Part shown: piece by piece, positions 25,422 through 33,172 of the stretch | Layout of the letters: each line of letters starts with the position of its first letter | How positions within the stretch are numbered: position 1 is the stretch's first letter | Assembly: GCA_009839685.1 (NCBI GenBank) | Contig: VXPC01000025.1 | Coordinates: 1-44,600, forward strand | Length of the DNA: 44,600 nucleotides | Origin: Candidatus Saccharimonadota bacterium | GTDB lineage: Bacteria > Patescibacteriota > Saccharimonadia > Saccharimonadales > VXPC01 | Reading direction: 5' to 3' | Notes under the pieces: model-generated | What the model was told of the DNA's origin: nothing | The model's database searches: none | Seen by the model: the letters and a program-made list of their open reading frames with translations, nothing else | Translations under genes and position numbers: made by a program

Positions 25422-26060
25422 ATGACTAAACAAGCCGATGATCCCAAGCAGATCTTAATTCCGACGGTTATCGACCAAGAAGGGCACGTCGAGCGGGCCT
25501 ATGATATCTATTCCCGGCTGCTCAAGGACCGGATTATCTTCCTGGGCGGACGGGTCGATCGCGACGTGGCCAACCTGATCATCGCCCAGATGCTGTTCTT
25601 GGACCAACAGGACGTCGACGCGGACGTCCGCCTCTATATCAACAGCCCGGGCGGCAGCGTTCCGGCCGGCTTGGCAATTTTCGATACCATGAACTATATC
25701 AAGTCCGACGTTCATACGATCTGCGTCGGCCAGGCGGCCAGCATGGGAGCCTTTTTGCTGGCCAACGGCGCCAAGGGCAAGCGGTCCATCCTGCCGCACG
25801 CCAACGTCATGATCCACCAGCCCTGGATCGACGGTATCGGCGGTCAGGTGACCGATATCGAGATCACGACCAGGGAGCTGCTGAAGACCAAGAACATGCT
25901 GAACAAGATACTAGCTGAAAAAACCGGCCAGTCGCTGGACAAACTGCAGGAACAGGTCGAACGGGACTACTGGCTGGACGCCAGCGAAGCTCTCAAATAC
26001 GGGTTGGTTGACAACATCCTGTCCGGCCCGCGCGCCGGTGCCAGGCAGGCCAAGAAATAG
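25422..26060 (+). CDS. clpP: ClpP protease proteolytic subunit
   Basis: A 212-residue serine protease subunit that assembles into a tetradecamer fed by ClpX/ClpA ATPases. Catalytic triad: Ser107 in GQAASMGA, His132 in NVMIHQP, Asp182 in ERDYWLDA. The [21 protein letters not shown] stretch and the axial region are typical. The frame runs 23 codons upstream to the -35 region, but the promoter spacing and the protein N-terminus favour the ATG at 25422. No Clp ATPase gene is in the window. Confidence 0.96.
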   Translation: MTKQADDPKQILIPTVIDQEGHVERAYDIYSRLLKDRIIFLGGRVDRDVANLIIAQMLFLDQQDVDADVRLYINSPGGSVPAGLAIFDTMNYIKSDVHTICVGQAASMGAFLLANGAKGKRSILPHANVMIHQPWIDGIGGQVTDIEITTRELLKTKNMLNKILAEKTGQSLDKLQEQVERDYWLDASEALKYGLVDNILSGPRAGARQAKK

Positions 26061-26122
26061 CCGGCGGGGCCGCCAACGCCGCCCGCCAACCGCTCATCTT
26101 TGCTTTTGGTGTTGTAAAATTG

Positions 26123-26128
26123 TATAAT
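26123..26128 (+). promoter_or_regulatory. -10 box of unknown gene at 26.1 kb
   Basis: TTGTATAAT followed by a ~12-base leader that contains AGAGGTAAG before the ATG at 26148. Confidence 0.5.
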
Positions 26129-26147
26129 ATGGGCAGAGGTAAGACCG

Positions 26148-27164
26148 ATGCCAGAAGCCCTGTTTGACTTTACCGATGAGCAGCCGGAGGACAATATCCG
26201 GCAGGGAGCTGCCGGGAGAGAAGGGAGCCGGTTGGCGAAAGTCGTCCCCTTGGGAGCCGCTGCTGTCGCCGAAACCCGACCCGACCCGTTTGAACCGCCC
26301 GGCCCGACCCGCCGGGAAAGACTGGACCGGCTCAGGCAGTCCGCCGCTTATCGCCGCCGCCTGAAAGCTATCAAGGCGGAGTTTGATTTCGACCAATTGG
26401 AATCCGGCATGGGCCTTTGCGACCGCGATATTCCCGCGCCCGACTTGAAGAGGTTGAACCAATGGCTGGAAGCTCACGGAAGTTATCTTGACCAGCTGGC
26501 CGGCCGCGACGGAAACCTGTATCAAGTCGACAAAGCCATCCTCAGGACGGAATTGCGCCGGCTGGTGACGCAGATGAACAGTGATTTTTCCGACCGGATC
26601 GGCGCACTGTTTCCGGGTTCGCGCGATTTGGAAATTGAACGTCCCAGCCGCCTCCGGCAACGGCCTCGCAAGGGCGGCTATCGGCTACCCAGAGGCCGTA
26701 TGAGGGTTTATGAAAACAAACCCACGATAGTCATTCTCAATTCGGTCGGCTGCAATGCCTTGCTCGGCGCTTCGTCTTACGAAGTCCGTTGCGAACTGCT
26801 GCAGAAGAATATCAACGAGGACAGACCCGCCGACCGGCGCAGCTTGAGCTTGGGCCGGGCCGGCAGCACCAGCCTTTACGACCTGCTGCCGGGGCAATTC
26901 TTGCTGGCCCGCATCTGGGCCGTACGGAGCTTGTGCGATTTCATCGATTTGCGCCAAGTCAGCGACAGCCCGCGCCAGTTGGATTTTTTGGGGGTTGCCG
27001 ATTGTTTCCAGAACCTGAATCTCGAAGCCCGGGCGCTGCTGAACCGTTCCGGCCGGCCCGTTGACGCGTCTTTTGAACAGAAAGACATGCCGGGCGGCAC
27101 CAGACCGGTGCGCGAGCTGGAACGTTTTTTGCTGGAAGCCGACTGGTCCGGCTTCAGCGCTTAA
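26148..27164 (+). CDS. Unknown cytosolic protein
   Basis: A 338-residue protein without recognised family, signal peptide or membrane helix. The first ~60 residues are polar and Pro-rich, then comes a basic helical part (RRERLDRLRQSAAYRRRLKAIK). A compact C-terminal region follows from ~180 on (PTIVILNSVGCNALLGASSYEVRCELL, SLYDLLPGQFLLARIW). The region RPSRLRQRPRKGGYRL is strongly basic and could touch nucleic acid. AGAGGTAAG serves as the ribosome site 4 bases before the ATG. Confidence 0.7.
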   Translation: MPEALFDFTDEQPEDNIRQGAAGREGSRLAKVVPLGAAAVAETRPDPFEPPGPTRRERLDRLRQSAAYRRRLKAIKAEFDFDQLESGMGLCDRDIPAPDLKRLNQWLEAHGSYLDQLAGRDGNLYQVDKAILRTELRRLVTQMNSDFSDRIGALFPGSRDLEIERPSRLRQRPRKGGYRLPRGRMRVYENKPTIVILNSVGCNALLGASSYEVRCELLQKNINEDRPADRRSLSLGRAGSTSLYDLLPGQFLLARIWAVRSLCDFIDLRQVSDSPRQLDFLGVADCFQNLNLEARALLNRSGRPVDASFEQKDMPGGTRPVRELERFLLEADWSGFSA

Positions 27165-27236
27165 GGCTGGCCGGCGGTTTTGACAGCCGGACTCCGCCGG
27201 CGGTAAAATACCAGCAAATCTTTTCAGCCCGTGCCT

Positions 27237-27914
27237 ATGCGCCTCAATAACCGTTTCAAAAGAGATATCCGCCTGATAGCCGTGACCCTGATCATCGGTG
27301 CGGCCGCCACGGTTGCGGCCTTTATTATTGCCGGCTGGCTGGCCGACCGCCGCGAAGCGGGCGAATACCGGGCCTATAATGATTTCTGCCAAGCCAGCGG
27401 GCTGCGTTTCTTTGAAGGCCTGGCGTTGTTGCCGACAGGTACCCAGCGCAATACTGACGGCGGCTTGTCCGATGGGTACCTATCTCAGGCGTTCAGTGAC
27501 GCGACGCGTTGGTCCGAAGTCGAGATTTGGCGAACCGGGTTGGATCGGCAGATTGAAGCTGTCGCCGCTGCCTCGCCGCCCCCAGGACTGGTTTTCCTGC
27601 ATGAGGAGCTGGCTCTGCGCCTGAACGCCGCCGCCGATTTCGGCGACATTCTGCTGTCCCGGCGAGATTCGGGGTGGCCGGTCAAAGAACTGACGGCTGC
27701 CGCAAGAGAGTACTTTGACAGCCTGCGGCGGATTATTCTATTGATGGAAGTTGTTGAGACGGAGGCTTTGAGCTGGGTGCCGGCTTGCGGTTGGCCTGCC
27801 GGCTTTAACCTGCGGGATGCCGAAAACTATGTTTTGGAAATATGGCAACTGCTCAACCAATCGGAAGCGGGTACGGCGAAAGAAAACAAAGACCCGGTTT
27901 TAATCGGTCCCTAA
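27237..27914 (+). CDS. Unknown membrane-anchored protein
   Basis: A 225-residue protein with a basic N-terminus, one membrane helix (LIAVTLIIGAAATVAAFIIAGWL, ~14-36) and a mostly helical extracytoplasmic domain with two widely spaced cysteines (DFCQAS, PACGWP) that could pair. No family recognised. A GTG two codons upstream is an alternative start. A TAAAAT box at 27204-27209 would give a short leader. It converges with the surface protein gene, 29 bases apart. Confidence 0.65.
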   Translation: MRLNNRFKRDIRLIAVTLIIGAAATVAAFIIAGWLADRREAGEYRAYNDFCQASGLRFFEGLALLPTGTQRNTDGGLSDGYLSQAFSDATRWSEVEIWRTGLDRQIEAVAAASPPPGLVFLHEELALRLNAAADFGDILLSRRDSGWPVKELTAAAREYFDSLRRIILLMEVVETEALSWVPACGWPAGFNLRDAENYVLEIWQLLNQSEAGTAKENKDPVLIGP

Positions 27915-27943
27915 GCCGCGGGCGTCTAAGCGAGGTTAGCCGG

Positions 27944-29551
27944 CTACCGGCCGACCTTCTTGTACTTCTTGACCATCAAGACCCTGACGGAGCCAAGAAT
28001 TGCGGCGGCGACCAAGATGTAACCGACGAGCTGGGCGGCGTTTTGGTCGTCAAGGATGCCGGTGTCGGGTACGGTCGTGGTATCGCCGACCGAACCGGTC
28101 TGGGTACCGCCGGCGTTCACGCTGGTGCTCTGGACGACCGTGTTGCCCGCACCGTTGTTGGCGTTCACGCTGTTGACGACCGTACCGGACTGGTCGTTAT
28201 TTTGACCCGTGTTGGCGGCTTGCTGGGCAGCGAGATGCGCTTGCAACAGGATGTGGTAGGCGGCGGCATCCTCGGTGCTGGCGTAATGGGTCGTCTCCGT
28301 TTCGTCGTACTCCCAGATATTGCGGTCCATCAGCTCGTCGTCCTTCTCCAGAATCAGATCCTTCTGATCCGAAGCGTAACCGTAGGTAGTGATGAAATCG
28401 TCGACGCTGACGGTTGTCGGCGTATTTTCCTCATCGTCATCCTCCTCGGTGTTGCCAGTGCCGCCACCATTATTTTCCTCGGTGTTGGTACCGCTTTCCC
28501 CACCGTTATCGTCTTCTTCGGTGTTTTCCTCTTCTTCTTCGGTACCACTGTTGTCCTCTTCGGTGCTGCGCTTGGACGGATCCGCGTCCTCTTCAGAAAC
28601 GAAGAATATGACCGAGGCTTCAACGCCATTTGAATCCTGGGCCTTTACGCAGCGATAGAAGCGGTGGCCTGGCCCGTCAGCTTCCAAGGTGAAGCTGGTG
28701 GAAGCTTGGCCGCTGGTGGTGTCAACCTCCAAATTGCATTTCGTGCCGCTGGCCGAACCCTGCGCCCAGTGAGCGTTGCGGTTTGATGAAAATTGGTAAG
28801 TCGTGCCCGAATCGGTCCGGGTCTTGCTTGTCATCTCCGCGTACATGAGATCGAACCCCTTGTAAGTTTTGAACTGCGCGTTGTTGTCCCAATAACTTAT
28901 GGACATACAGAGGTATTTGCCGTGCAGGGCCACGCTGTAATCGGCGTCGCTGTCGGCCCAGCTGGTTATGGGGTACTCGAATTCGAACTCCATGCTGTTA
29001 TCAGCCTGCCAAGCGGCGGACCAGCTCTTAACGCCGTTCGCTTGGTAGTAGGGCCAGCCGCCGCTGCCTCCGGAAAATTCAATTCCGCCCTTATAGCCCT
29101 CGACTCTGATACCGTTGAATATTCTGGTGATTACGTCGCCGGTGCTTGAGTCACAGTTGGGGTCGTTGCTGACCACGTAGCCGATAACGGCTGGCGAGTA
29201 ATGTTCGCTGACCAAAGTCACCTCGGCTATGCCGCCGGCCTGATTCAGGGTAAGCGTCGTCGGGCTGCAGAGCGTGTATCCTCCCGGACCATTCGGCGTG
29301 CTTGGTACCGAAGACGGCGCGCACGGGTTGCTGCTCGAGCCGTTTACGGAAGCCTGGGATTGCGGACTGAGTACTTGCGTCGTCAGCAAAACCCCGAAAA
29401 CGGCCACCAAGCTCATGGCTGCCAAGCCGGCCAGCTTGATCGGCGACCAGTTCCTAACGATATCGTAGTATACCCTGACGGGCAGGGGCAGGTGTTTGCG
29501 GATGGATATTTTTTTCTTGGATGACTGATTGTCCGCAGATTGATTGTCCAC
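27944..29551 (-). CDS. Surface protein with VPDTG sorting-like C-terminus
   Basis: A 535-residue protein. A basic N-terminus and hydrophobic segment (~38-60) form a signal sequence. An extracellular N-terminal domain (~65-310) contains cysteines and the Ig-module motif FYRCVKAQDSNG. An Asp/Glu/Asn/Gly low-complexity stalk (~320-380) follows, then a helical region. The C-terminus has VPDTG (494-498), a hydrophobic stretch (VGYILVAAAILGSVRVLMV) and the basic tail KKYKKVGR. That last block matches the layout of a sortase substrate (LPXTG type, with V for L). No sortase is in the window. GTG start; TTGACA-N17-TAGAAT promoter upstream. Confidence 0.82.
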   Translation of the reverse strand: MDNQSADNQSSKKKISIRKHLPLPVRVYYDIVRNWSPIKLAGLAAMSLVAVFGVLLTTQVLSPQSQASVNGSSSNPCAPSSVPSTPNGPGGYTLCSPTTLTLNQAGGIAEVTLVSEHYSPAVIGYVVSNDPNCDSSTGDVITRIFNGIRVEGYKGGIEFSGGSGGWPYYQANGVKSWSAAWQADNSMEFEFEYPITSWADSDADYSVALHGKYLCMSISYWDNNAQFKTYKGFDLMYAEMTSKTRTDSGTTYQFSSNRNAHWAQGSASGTKCNLEVDTTSGQASTSFTLEADGPGHRFYRCVKAQDSNGVEASVIFFVSEEDADPSKRSTEEDNSGTEEEEENTEEDDNGGESGTNTEENNGGGTGNTEEDDDEENTPTTVSVDDFITTYGYASDQKDLILEKDDELMDRNIWEYDETETTHYASTEDAAAYHILLQAHLAAQQAANTGQNNDQSGTVVNSVNANNGAGNTVVQSTSVNAGGTQTGSVGDTTTVPDTGILDDQNAAQLVGYILVAAAILGSVRVLMVKKYKKVGR

Positions 29552-29598
29552 TGTCTCTTATAACCTCGTTTTTGTTTTTATAACTGAAATTTGCCGAG

Positions 29599-29627
29599 AT
29601 TCTAGCATAAGCGTTGTCAAGTGTCAA
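29599..29627 (-). promoter_or_regulatory. Strong promoter of the VPDTG surface protein
   Basis: On the minus strand, TTGACA (29622-29627), 17 bases, TGCTAGAAT with TAGAAT at 29599-29604. A second TTGACA overlaps the spacer (29615-29620). The rest of the ~295-base gap to 29846 shows short GGCGACCCG repeats and nothing gene-like. Confidence 0.7.
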
Positions 29628-29846
29628 AGCCCCGCAAGCGCTTACGGAATCACAAGCGGGCGACCCGTTATCAGTTCAGTCGGGCAGCCAGGCGACCCGA
29701 ATAATCGTTGTCTGCCGTACAAACCCCAAGCCGCCGAGCCGATTCGGGCAAATGCGCTGGCAAAACTTCGATATCTCACCGGCCAGCCATTGACTTAATC
29801 CAGGAATAATTATATTATTAAGAAATTATCAACAATCATTGACCTC

Positions 29847-30443
29847 ATGGAATTTTTGCTGGCACGACCGGAACAACCAGCCGATTCGTCCGAATTACAG
29901 CGGCTCCTGCGAGAGGAGACGATTGAACGCAGGTTGGTAGCCCAAGTGGAACGCTGTCATGACAAAGCTGAGCGCTTGGCCATGCTCGTCCAATTGTACC
30001 GATACCTGTGTGACATGCATGCCGGCAAACCTGACCCCCAGCAGCTGGAATACTACACCAGCCCGGAAGCGTTGTTGCGGGACCGCTATCACAAGACCCT
30101 GCACTATTTTTACGTACGCATACACAACAGCTATTCTGACCGGCTGCAAATGGTTGGCTCGGTCGACAGATTCGTGGTCGGCGGGCGCATTCAGCCCATG
30201 CTTCCGGATTTGTGCCGGCAGCTGGTGGAACAACCCTTAGATTCACCCTTGGTTGTCGCATTTTCCCATGACATCGACCCTGCGCCCCCGGATAACATGC
30301 ATGAGCTGCTCGCATACGCGCATGAGAGACGCGGACACGCCGTTTTTGCCTTAGAGAAAGCCCAAGAATTGCAGCAAGCGGCCGGTGCTTTCCAGCAGTC
30401 GCGCTATGCGATGCATTGCGAACAGCTGGTAGCTTTTTTTTAA
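29847..30443 (+). CDS. Unknown helical cytosolic protein
   Basis: A 198-residue protein without signal or membrane helix, rich in Leu, Gln, Arg and His and predicted mainly helical (SSELQRLLREETIERRLVAQVERCHD). No family recognised. Upstream is an A/T-rich stretch (TTATATTATTAAG) that can serve as promoter, with no Shine-Dalgarno before the ATG. Codon choice (more CTG/CAA, fewer GGC runs) looks less biased than its neighbours, a weak hint of transfer. A minus-strand frame of 156 codons overlaps it but has no promoter or ribosome site. Confidence 0.55.
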   Translation: MEFLLARPEQPADSSELQRLLREETIERRLVAQVERCHDKAERLAMLVQLYRYLCDMHAGKPDPQQLEYYTSPEALLRDRYHKTLHYFYVRIHNSYSDRLQMVGSVDRFVVGGRIQPMLPDLCRQLVEQPLDSPLVVAFSHDIDPAPPDNMHELLAYAHERRGHAVFALEKAQELQQAAGAFQQSRYAMHCEQLVAFF

Positions 30444-30614
30444 CTTTGCGCCGGTTGGTGCAATGTGTTGGTCGAGCTGCAAAATTAATCTAAACGCCCC
30501 GGGCACCCGGCGGCCGGTTCAAGCTATCAGCCGCACCCTTAAAGGCTGCACCGTCCAATTCTCCAACCGTAGAGCTGCTATCGAGGGGTTTTAATTAAAA
30601 TCGAATCCCGAGGA

Positions 30615-30632
30615 GCCGGACATGCGTCCGGC
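30615..30632 (-). other. Hairpin after tRNA-Gly(TCC)
   Basis: GCCGGAC / GTCCGGC with a 4-base loop, 9 bases downstream of the tRNA in its direction of transcription. Likely a 3'-end or processing structure; there is no U tract. Confidence 0.4.
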
Positions 30633-30640
30633 ATTTAACT

Positions 30641-30715
30641 TGGTGCGGGTGACGGGAATCAAACCCGTAACCTCAGCTTGGAAGGCTGATGTGATAATCG
30701 TTTCACCACACCCGC
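30641..30715 (-). tRNA. tRNA-Gly(TCC)
   Basis: Acceptor GCGGGTG/CACCCGC, anticodon TCC in the loop CTTCCAA, encoded CCA. The D-loop reads AACGATTA (G18 A19) and the T-loop TTTGATT (U56), so the G19:C56 contact is replaced by A19:U56. Confidence 0.93.
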
Positions 30716-30803
30716 AACGGACGGCCCGCGTTTTGGTCCGGCAAGCAACACTTATTATAACCTAGACCGGCGACGGTTTCTTGCGAACTGGAACTTAAGG
30801 TTG

Positions 30804-30809
30804 TATAAT
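30804..30809 (+). promoter_or_regulatory. -10 box of the NUMOD3 gene
   Basis: TTGTATAAT directly followed by an ATG at 30810 that is too close to be used. The AGGAG at 30819-30823 instead serves the ATG at 30831. Confidence 0.55.
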
Positions 30810-30830
30810 ATGAGAACTAGGAGCCTCAAG

Positions 30831-31496
30831 ATGGAGACAGAGAAACCAGCTACCCACAACTCGGATGTCTTAACCGTTGATCCGCCCGCCCGGCCTCTGT
30901 CCGAAGGCCGCAAGCCCAAGCGGCTTTCAGAGGAGCACAAGGAAAATATAAGGCGGGCCAACGTAGGCAAGAAGCATACCGAGGAGGCCAAAGCCAAAAT
31001 AAGCCGGACCAATCTCGGCAAAGAGATATCGGAAGAGCACAAGGCTCGTCTCAGAGAGTGCAACACAGGTTCTAACAACCATGTCTGGGACGTCAATATC
31101 GACCAGGTAAAGCTGGCTATTAGGCTTCACGTCAGCGGCCTGTCGATGAGGGAGGCCAGCCGCCGGCTAAATTTCAACCACTCCTGGCTGACCGGCTGGA
31201 AAGCCAGACACAGAGAAAGATTCCATGCCATTTACGCGGCGGAAGCGGAAAAGCGCGAGCGTGATTTGATAGGGAAGGCGGTTGCGATTTTAGCCATATC
31301 TAGCGTAACGATGGAAGAAGCCGGTCGGCGGGTCGGCCTGCCTGATAATTTACTGGAAAACTGGGCGCAGGACAATCAAGAGGATTTTGAGAAGCTGCGG
31401 CGAGACTCCCGGCAGGAGCAATTAATGTGGGCCGGCTTGCTGGCGGATATGGGCGTCTACGAGGCAGGACCGGTCCAGATTATCAAGAGCGATTAA
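30831..31496 (+). CDS. Orphan NUMOD3 / helix-turn-helix DNA-binding protein
   Basis: A 221-residue protein. Residues ~31-75 hold two NUMOD3-type repeats (KRLSEEHKENIRRANVGKKH, then ISEEHKARLRE), the DNA-binding modules usually attached to GIY-YIG or HNH homing endonucleases. No nuclease motif is present. Residues ~88-125 form a resolvase-like helix-turn-helix (GLSMREASRRLNFNHSWLTGW) and a second similar segment (VTMEEAGRRVGLPDNLLENW) follows at ~160-180. It is probably a sequence-specific DNA-binding regulator or the remnant of a homing-endonuclease gene. The ATG is fixed by AGGAG 7 bases upstream. Confidence 0.8.
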   Translation: METEKPATHNSDVLTVDPPARPLSEGRKPKRLSEEHKENIRRANVGKKHTEEAKAKISRTNLGKEISEEHKARLRECNTGSNNHVWDVNIDQVKLAIRLHVSGLSMREASRRLNFNHSWLTGWKARHRERFHAIYAAEAEKRERDLIGKAVAILAISSVTMEEAGRRVGLPDNLLENWAQDNQEDFEKLRRDSRQEQLMWAGLLADMGVYEAGPVQIIKSD

Positions 31497-31544
31497 GTCG
31501 GCGGCCGGCGAGGGCGAGCCGACGGCAAGAGACCGGTTTTTCGG

Positions 31545-32165
31545 TCATGCCGCCAGCAACGAAGGATTTTCGTCAAGCAGTCGCAGGCATTTTTCCCAGT
31601 AGGGCTTCAGGTAGGCGGATTTGCCCACCTTGGCCTCGAACCTGTCGACAAACGCCTCCCGGGTGACGCCGTTCTCCCGCCAAATCGGCACGTGCCCGTG
31701 CAAGACGGTGAAAGCGGCCATCAGCTTATCCAATCCGTAGACGAACCTGCTTTCCTCATTATCCAGTTTTTCATACTCTTCGGCGCTGGCGGCAAAGCCG
31801 GCGGTCGACTCGTCTTCCCTAAGCCTCCGCATGGCGGCATGTTCCCGGGCCGCTTTGTCCTCGGCGGCTTCATCGTCGAACGCGAACGTGTCCCCGGCAT
31901 AAACCTCCACCAAATCATGGACCAAGGCGTATTTGATAACCAGGTTAACGTCCAGGGGCAACTTCTCCCGGCTGACTATCAGCCAAGCGGCCATAGCCAA
32001 ATTGTAAGAGTGCTCGGTGTCGTTTTCATATCTGTCCAAGGCGGGCGGGTATATCCGCCGCTCAACGGTCTGCAGGTCTGTCAGGAAGCCCAGCAGATCC
32101 ATTAAGTCGGCTTTGGTTTCCGTTTCCTCCGGGCCGGGGGTGCTTTCTGGCGCGGCTCGCAACAT
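31545..32165 (-). CDS. HD-domain hydrolase (YfbR/HDDC2-like nucleotidase)
   Basis: A 206-residue HD-superfamily phosphohydrolase. Metal ligands are visible in NDTEHSYNLAMAAWL (His) and YALVHDLVEVYAGD (the HD pair plus Glu/Asp), the pattern of YfbR/HDDC2 5'-deoxynucleotidases that dephosphorylate dNMPs. The frame extends far upstream into glmU, but the ATG at 32165 lies 9 bases after a TATAAT (32175-32180, minus strand), so the shorter, nearly leaderless form is right. It is downstream of glmU with its own promoter. Confidence 0.85.
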   Translation of the reverse strand: MLRAAPESTPGPEETETKADLMDLLGFLTDLQTVERRIYPPALDRYENDTEHSYNLAMAAWLIVSREKLPLDVNLVIKYALVHDLVEVYAGDTFAFDDEAAEDKAAREHAAMRRLREDESTAGFAASAEEYEKLDNEESRFVYGLDKLMAAFTVLHGHVPIWRENGVTREAFVDRFEAKVGKSAYLKPYWEKCLRLLDENPSLLAA

Positions 32166-32174
32166 AGTAACGCA

Positions 32175-32180
32175 ATTATA
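32175..32180 (-). promoter_or_regulatory. -10 box of HD hydrolase, leaderless
   Basis: TATAAT on the minus strand in the 17-base gap after glmU. The expected transcript starts about 3 bases before the ATG. Confidence 0.6.
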
Positions 32181-32182
32181 TC

Positions 32183-32977
32183 TCAACCGAAGTAGCGCGC
32201 CGCCAATTTCTCGCAGGCCGCTAACTGGTCGGCGTCGTTGACGCCCATGGTTTCGGCCGGATCCGCAACCGCCATCGAGGAGACCGGCCGCTTCCTGCCG
32301 TTGAACAATTCGACGGTATCGGTCAGGTAGAATTCCGATTGCGCGTTCGCCGGCCGCAGCTCCGATAAGACTTCCCGCAAGAAAGCGGCCTGGAAGCAAT
32401 AAACGCCCGCGTTGACTTCCCGGATCGCTTTCTGCTCGGCGGTTGCGTCCGGCTCCTCAACGATTTTGATTATATTCCCGGCCTCGTCCCGCAAAACCCG
32501 GCCGTAACCGAAAGGGTCGTCCAGCAGCGCGGTTAAAAACGTCATCCCGGCTTCCTTTTCGCGGTGGGTACCGATCAGCTTGGCAATGGTTTCCGGCTGA
32601 ATCAACGGCATGTCCCCGTTTAAGACCAGCACGTCCGTGACCATATGGTCTTCTTCAATAACCTCAAGGCCCGTGCGGGCGGCATCGCCGGTGCCCAACT
32701 GGTATGCCTGCATCGCGAAAAGGAGGCCGGCGGGGTTGCCGGCTCCGGCCAGGACCGCCTCGCGCACCAACTCGGCTTTGTGTCCGACCACCAGCACCGT
32801 CAAGCCAATCCCCGCCCGGCCCAGGGCGTCGGTTACTCTCAGCACCATGGCCCGGCCGCCGACCGGGTGGAGGGTCTTGGGCAGCTTGGATTTCATGCGC
32901 TTGCCGGCGCCGGCCGCCAAAACGATTGCCGCCCAGCGCCCGTCGCTTTTTCCGTCCTTGTTGTCAGAATTGTCCAT
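32183..32977 (-). CDS. glmU: UDP-GlcNAc pyrophosphorylase domain (GlmU N-terminal type)
   Basis: A 264-residue nucleotidyltransferase. Landmarks: IVLAAGAGKRMKSKLPKTLHPVGG (~18-41, split here for clarity at MKSKLPKTLHPVGG), QLGTGDAA, LNGDMPLI, FGYGRVLRD, EVNAGVYCF, NAQSEFYLTD. It makes UDP-GlcNAc from UTP and GlcNAc-1-phosphate for cell-wall precursors. Bacterial GlmU normally adds a left-handed beta-helix acetyltransferase domain; that domain is absent here, so acetylation must be done elsewhere or the sugar is imported. The ATG lies 14 bases after tRNA-Gly(CCC), so the two are probably one transcript. Confidence 0.88.
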   Translation of the reverse strand: MDNSDNKDGKSDGRWAAIVLAAGAGKRMKSKLPKTLHPVGGRAMVLRVTDALGRAGIGLTVLVVGHKAELVREAVLAGAGNPAGLLFAMQAYQLGTGDAARTGLEVIEEDHMVTDVLVLNGDMPLIQPETIAKLIGTHREKEAGMTFLTALLDDPFGYGRVLRDEAGNIIKIVEEPDATAEQKAIREVNAGVYCFQAAFLREVLSELRPANAQSEFYLTDTVELFNGRKRPVSSMAVADPAETMGVNDADQLAACEKLAARYFG

Positions 32978-32991
32978 TGTCGTTTCTTAAC

Positions 32992-33066
32992 TGGTGCGGG
33001 CGACGGGAATCAAACCCGCGATTCCAGCTTGGGAAGCTGGCGTGATAATCATTTCACTACGCCCGC
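32992..33066 (-). tRNA. tRNA-Gly(CCC)
   Basis: Acceptor GCGGGCG/CGCCCGC, anticodon CCC in the loop TTCCCAA, encoded CCA. D-loop AATGATTA (G18 A19) with T-loop TTTGATT (U56), the same A19:U56 replacement as tRNA-Gly(TCC). Confidence 0.93.
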
Positions 33067-33078
33067 CCGTGCGACCGT

Positions 33079-33103
33079 ATTATAACCTGCTTTGTGCTAT
33101 AGT
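33079..33103. promoter_or_regulatory. Divergent promoter pair
   Basis: A minus-strand TATAAT (33079-33084) serves tRNA-Gly(CCC)-glmU and a plus-strand TGCTATAGT (box 33098-33103) serves the repeat protein. The boxes are 13 bases apart, so the two polymerases would compete. Confidence 0.55.
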
Positions 33104-33132
33104 ATGGGTACGTATTTGCCGTCGGGCCGGTG

Positions 33133-33157
33133 GGAATATTGTGAGAGGTAATATTCC
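33133..33157 (+). promoter_or_regulatory. Leader hairpin before the repeat-protein ribosome site
   Basis: An 8-bp stem GGAATATT / AATATTCC with a 9-base loop ends 3 bases before the AGGAGG at 33161-33166. Position suggests control of translation initiation or mRNA stability. Confidence 0.5.
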
Positions 33158-33172
33158 TTGAGGAGGGAGCTT

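Noticed and set aside
27842-28633. Plus-strand frame of 263 codons opposite the VPDTG protein
   Set aside because: It is antisense to the acidic low-complexity stalk; composition bias there keeps the reverse frames open.
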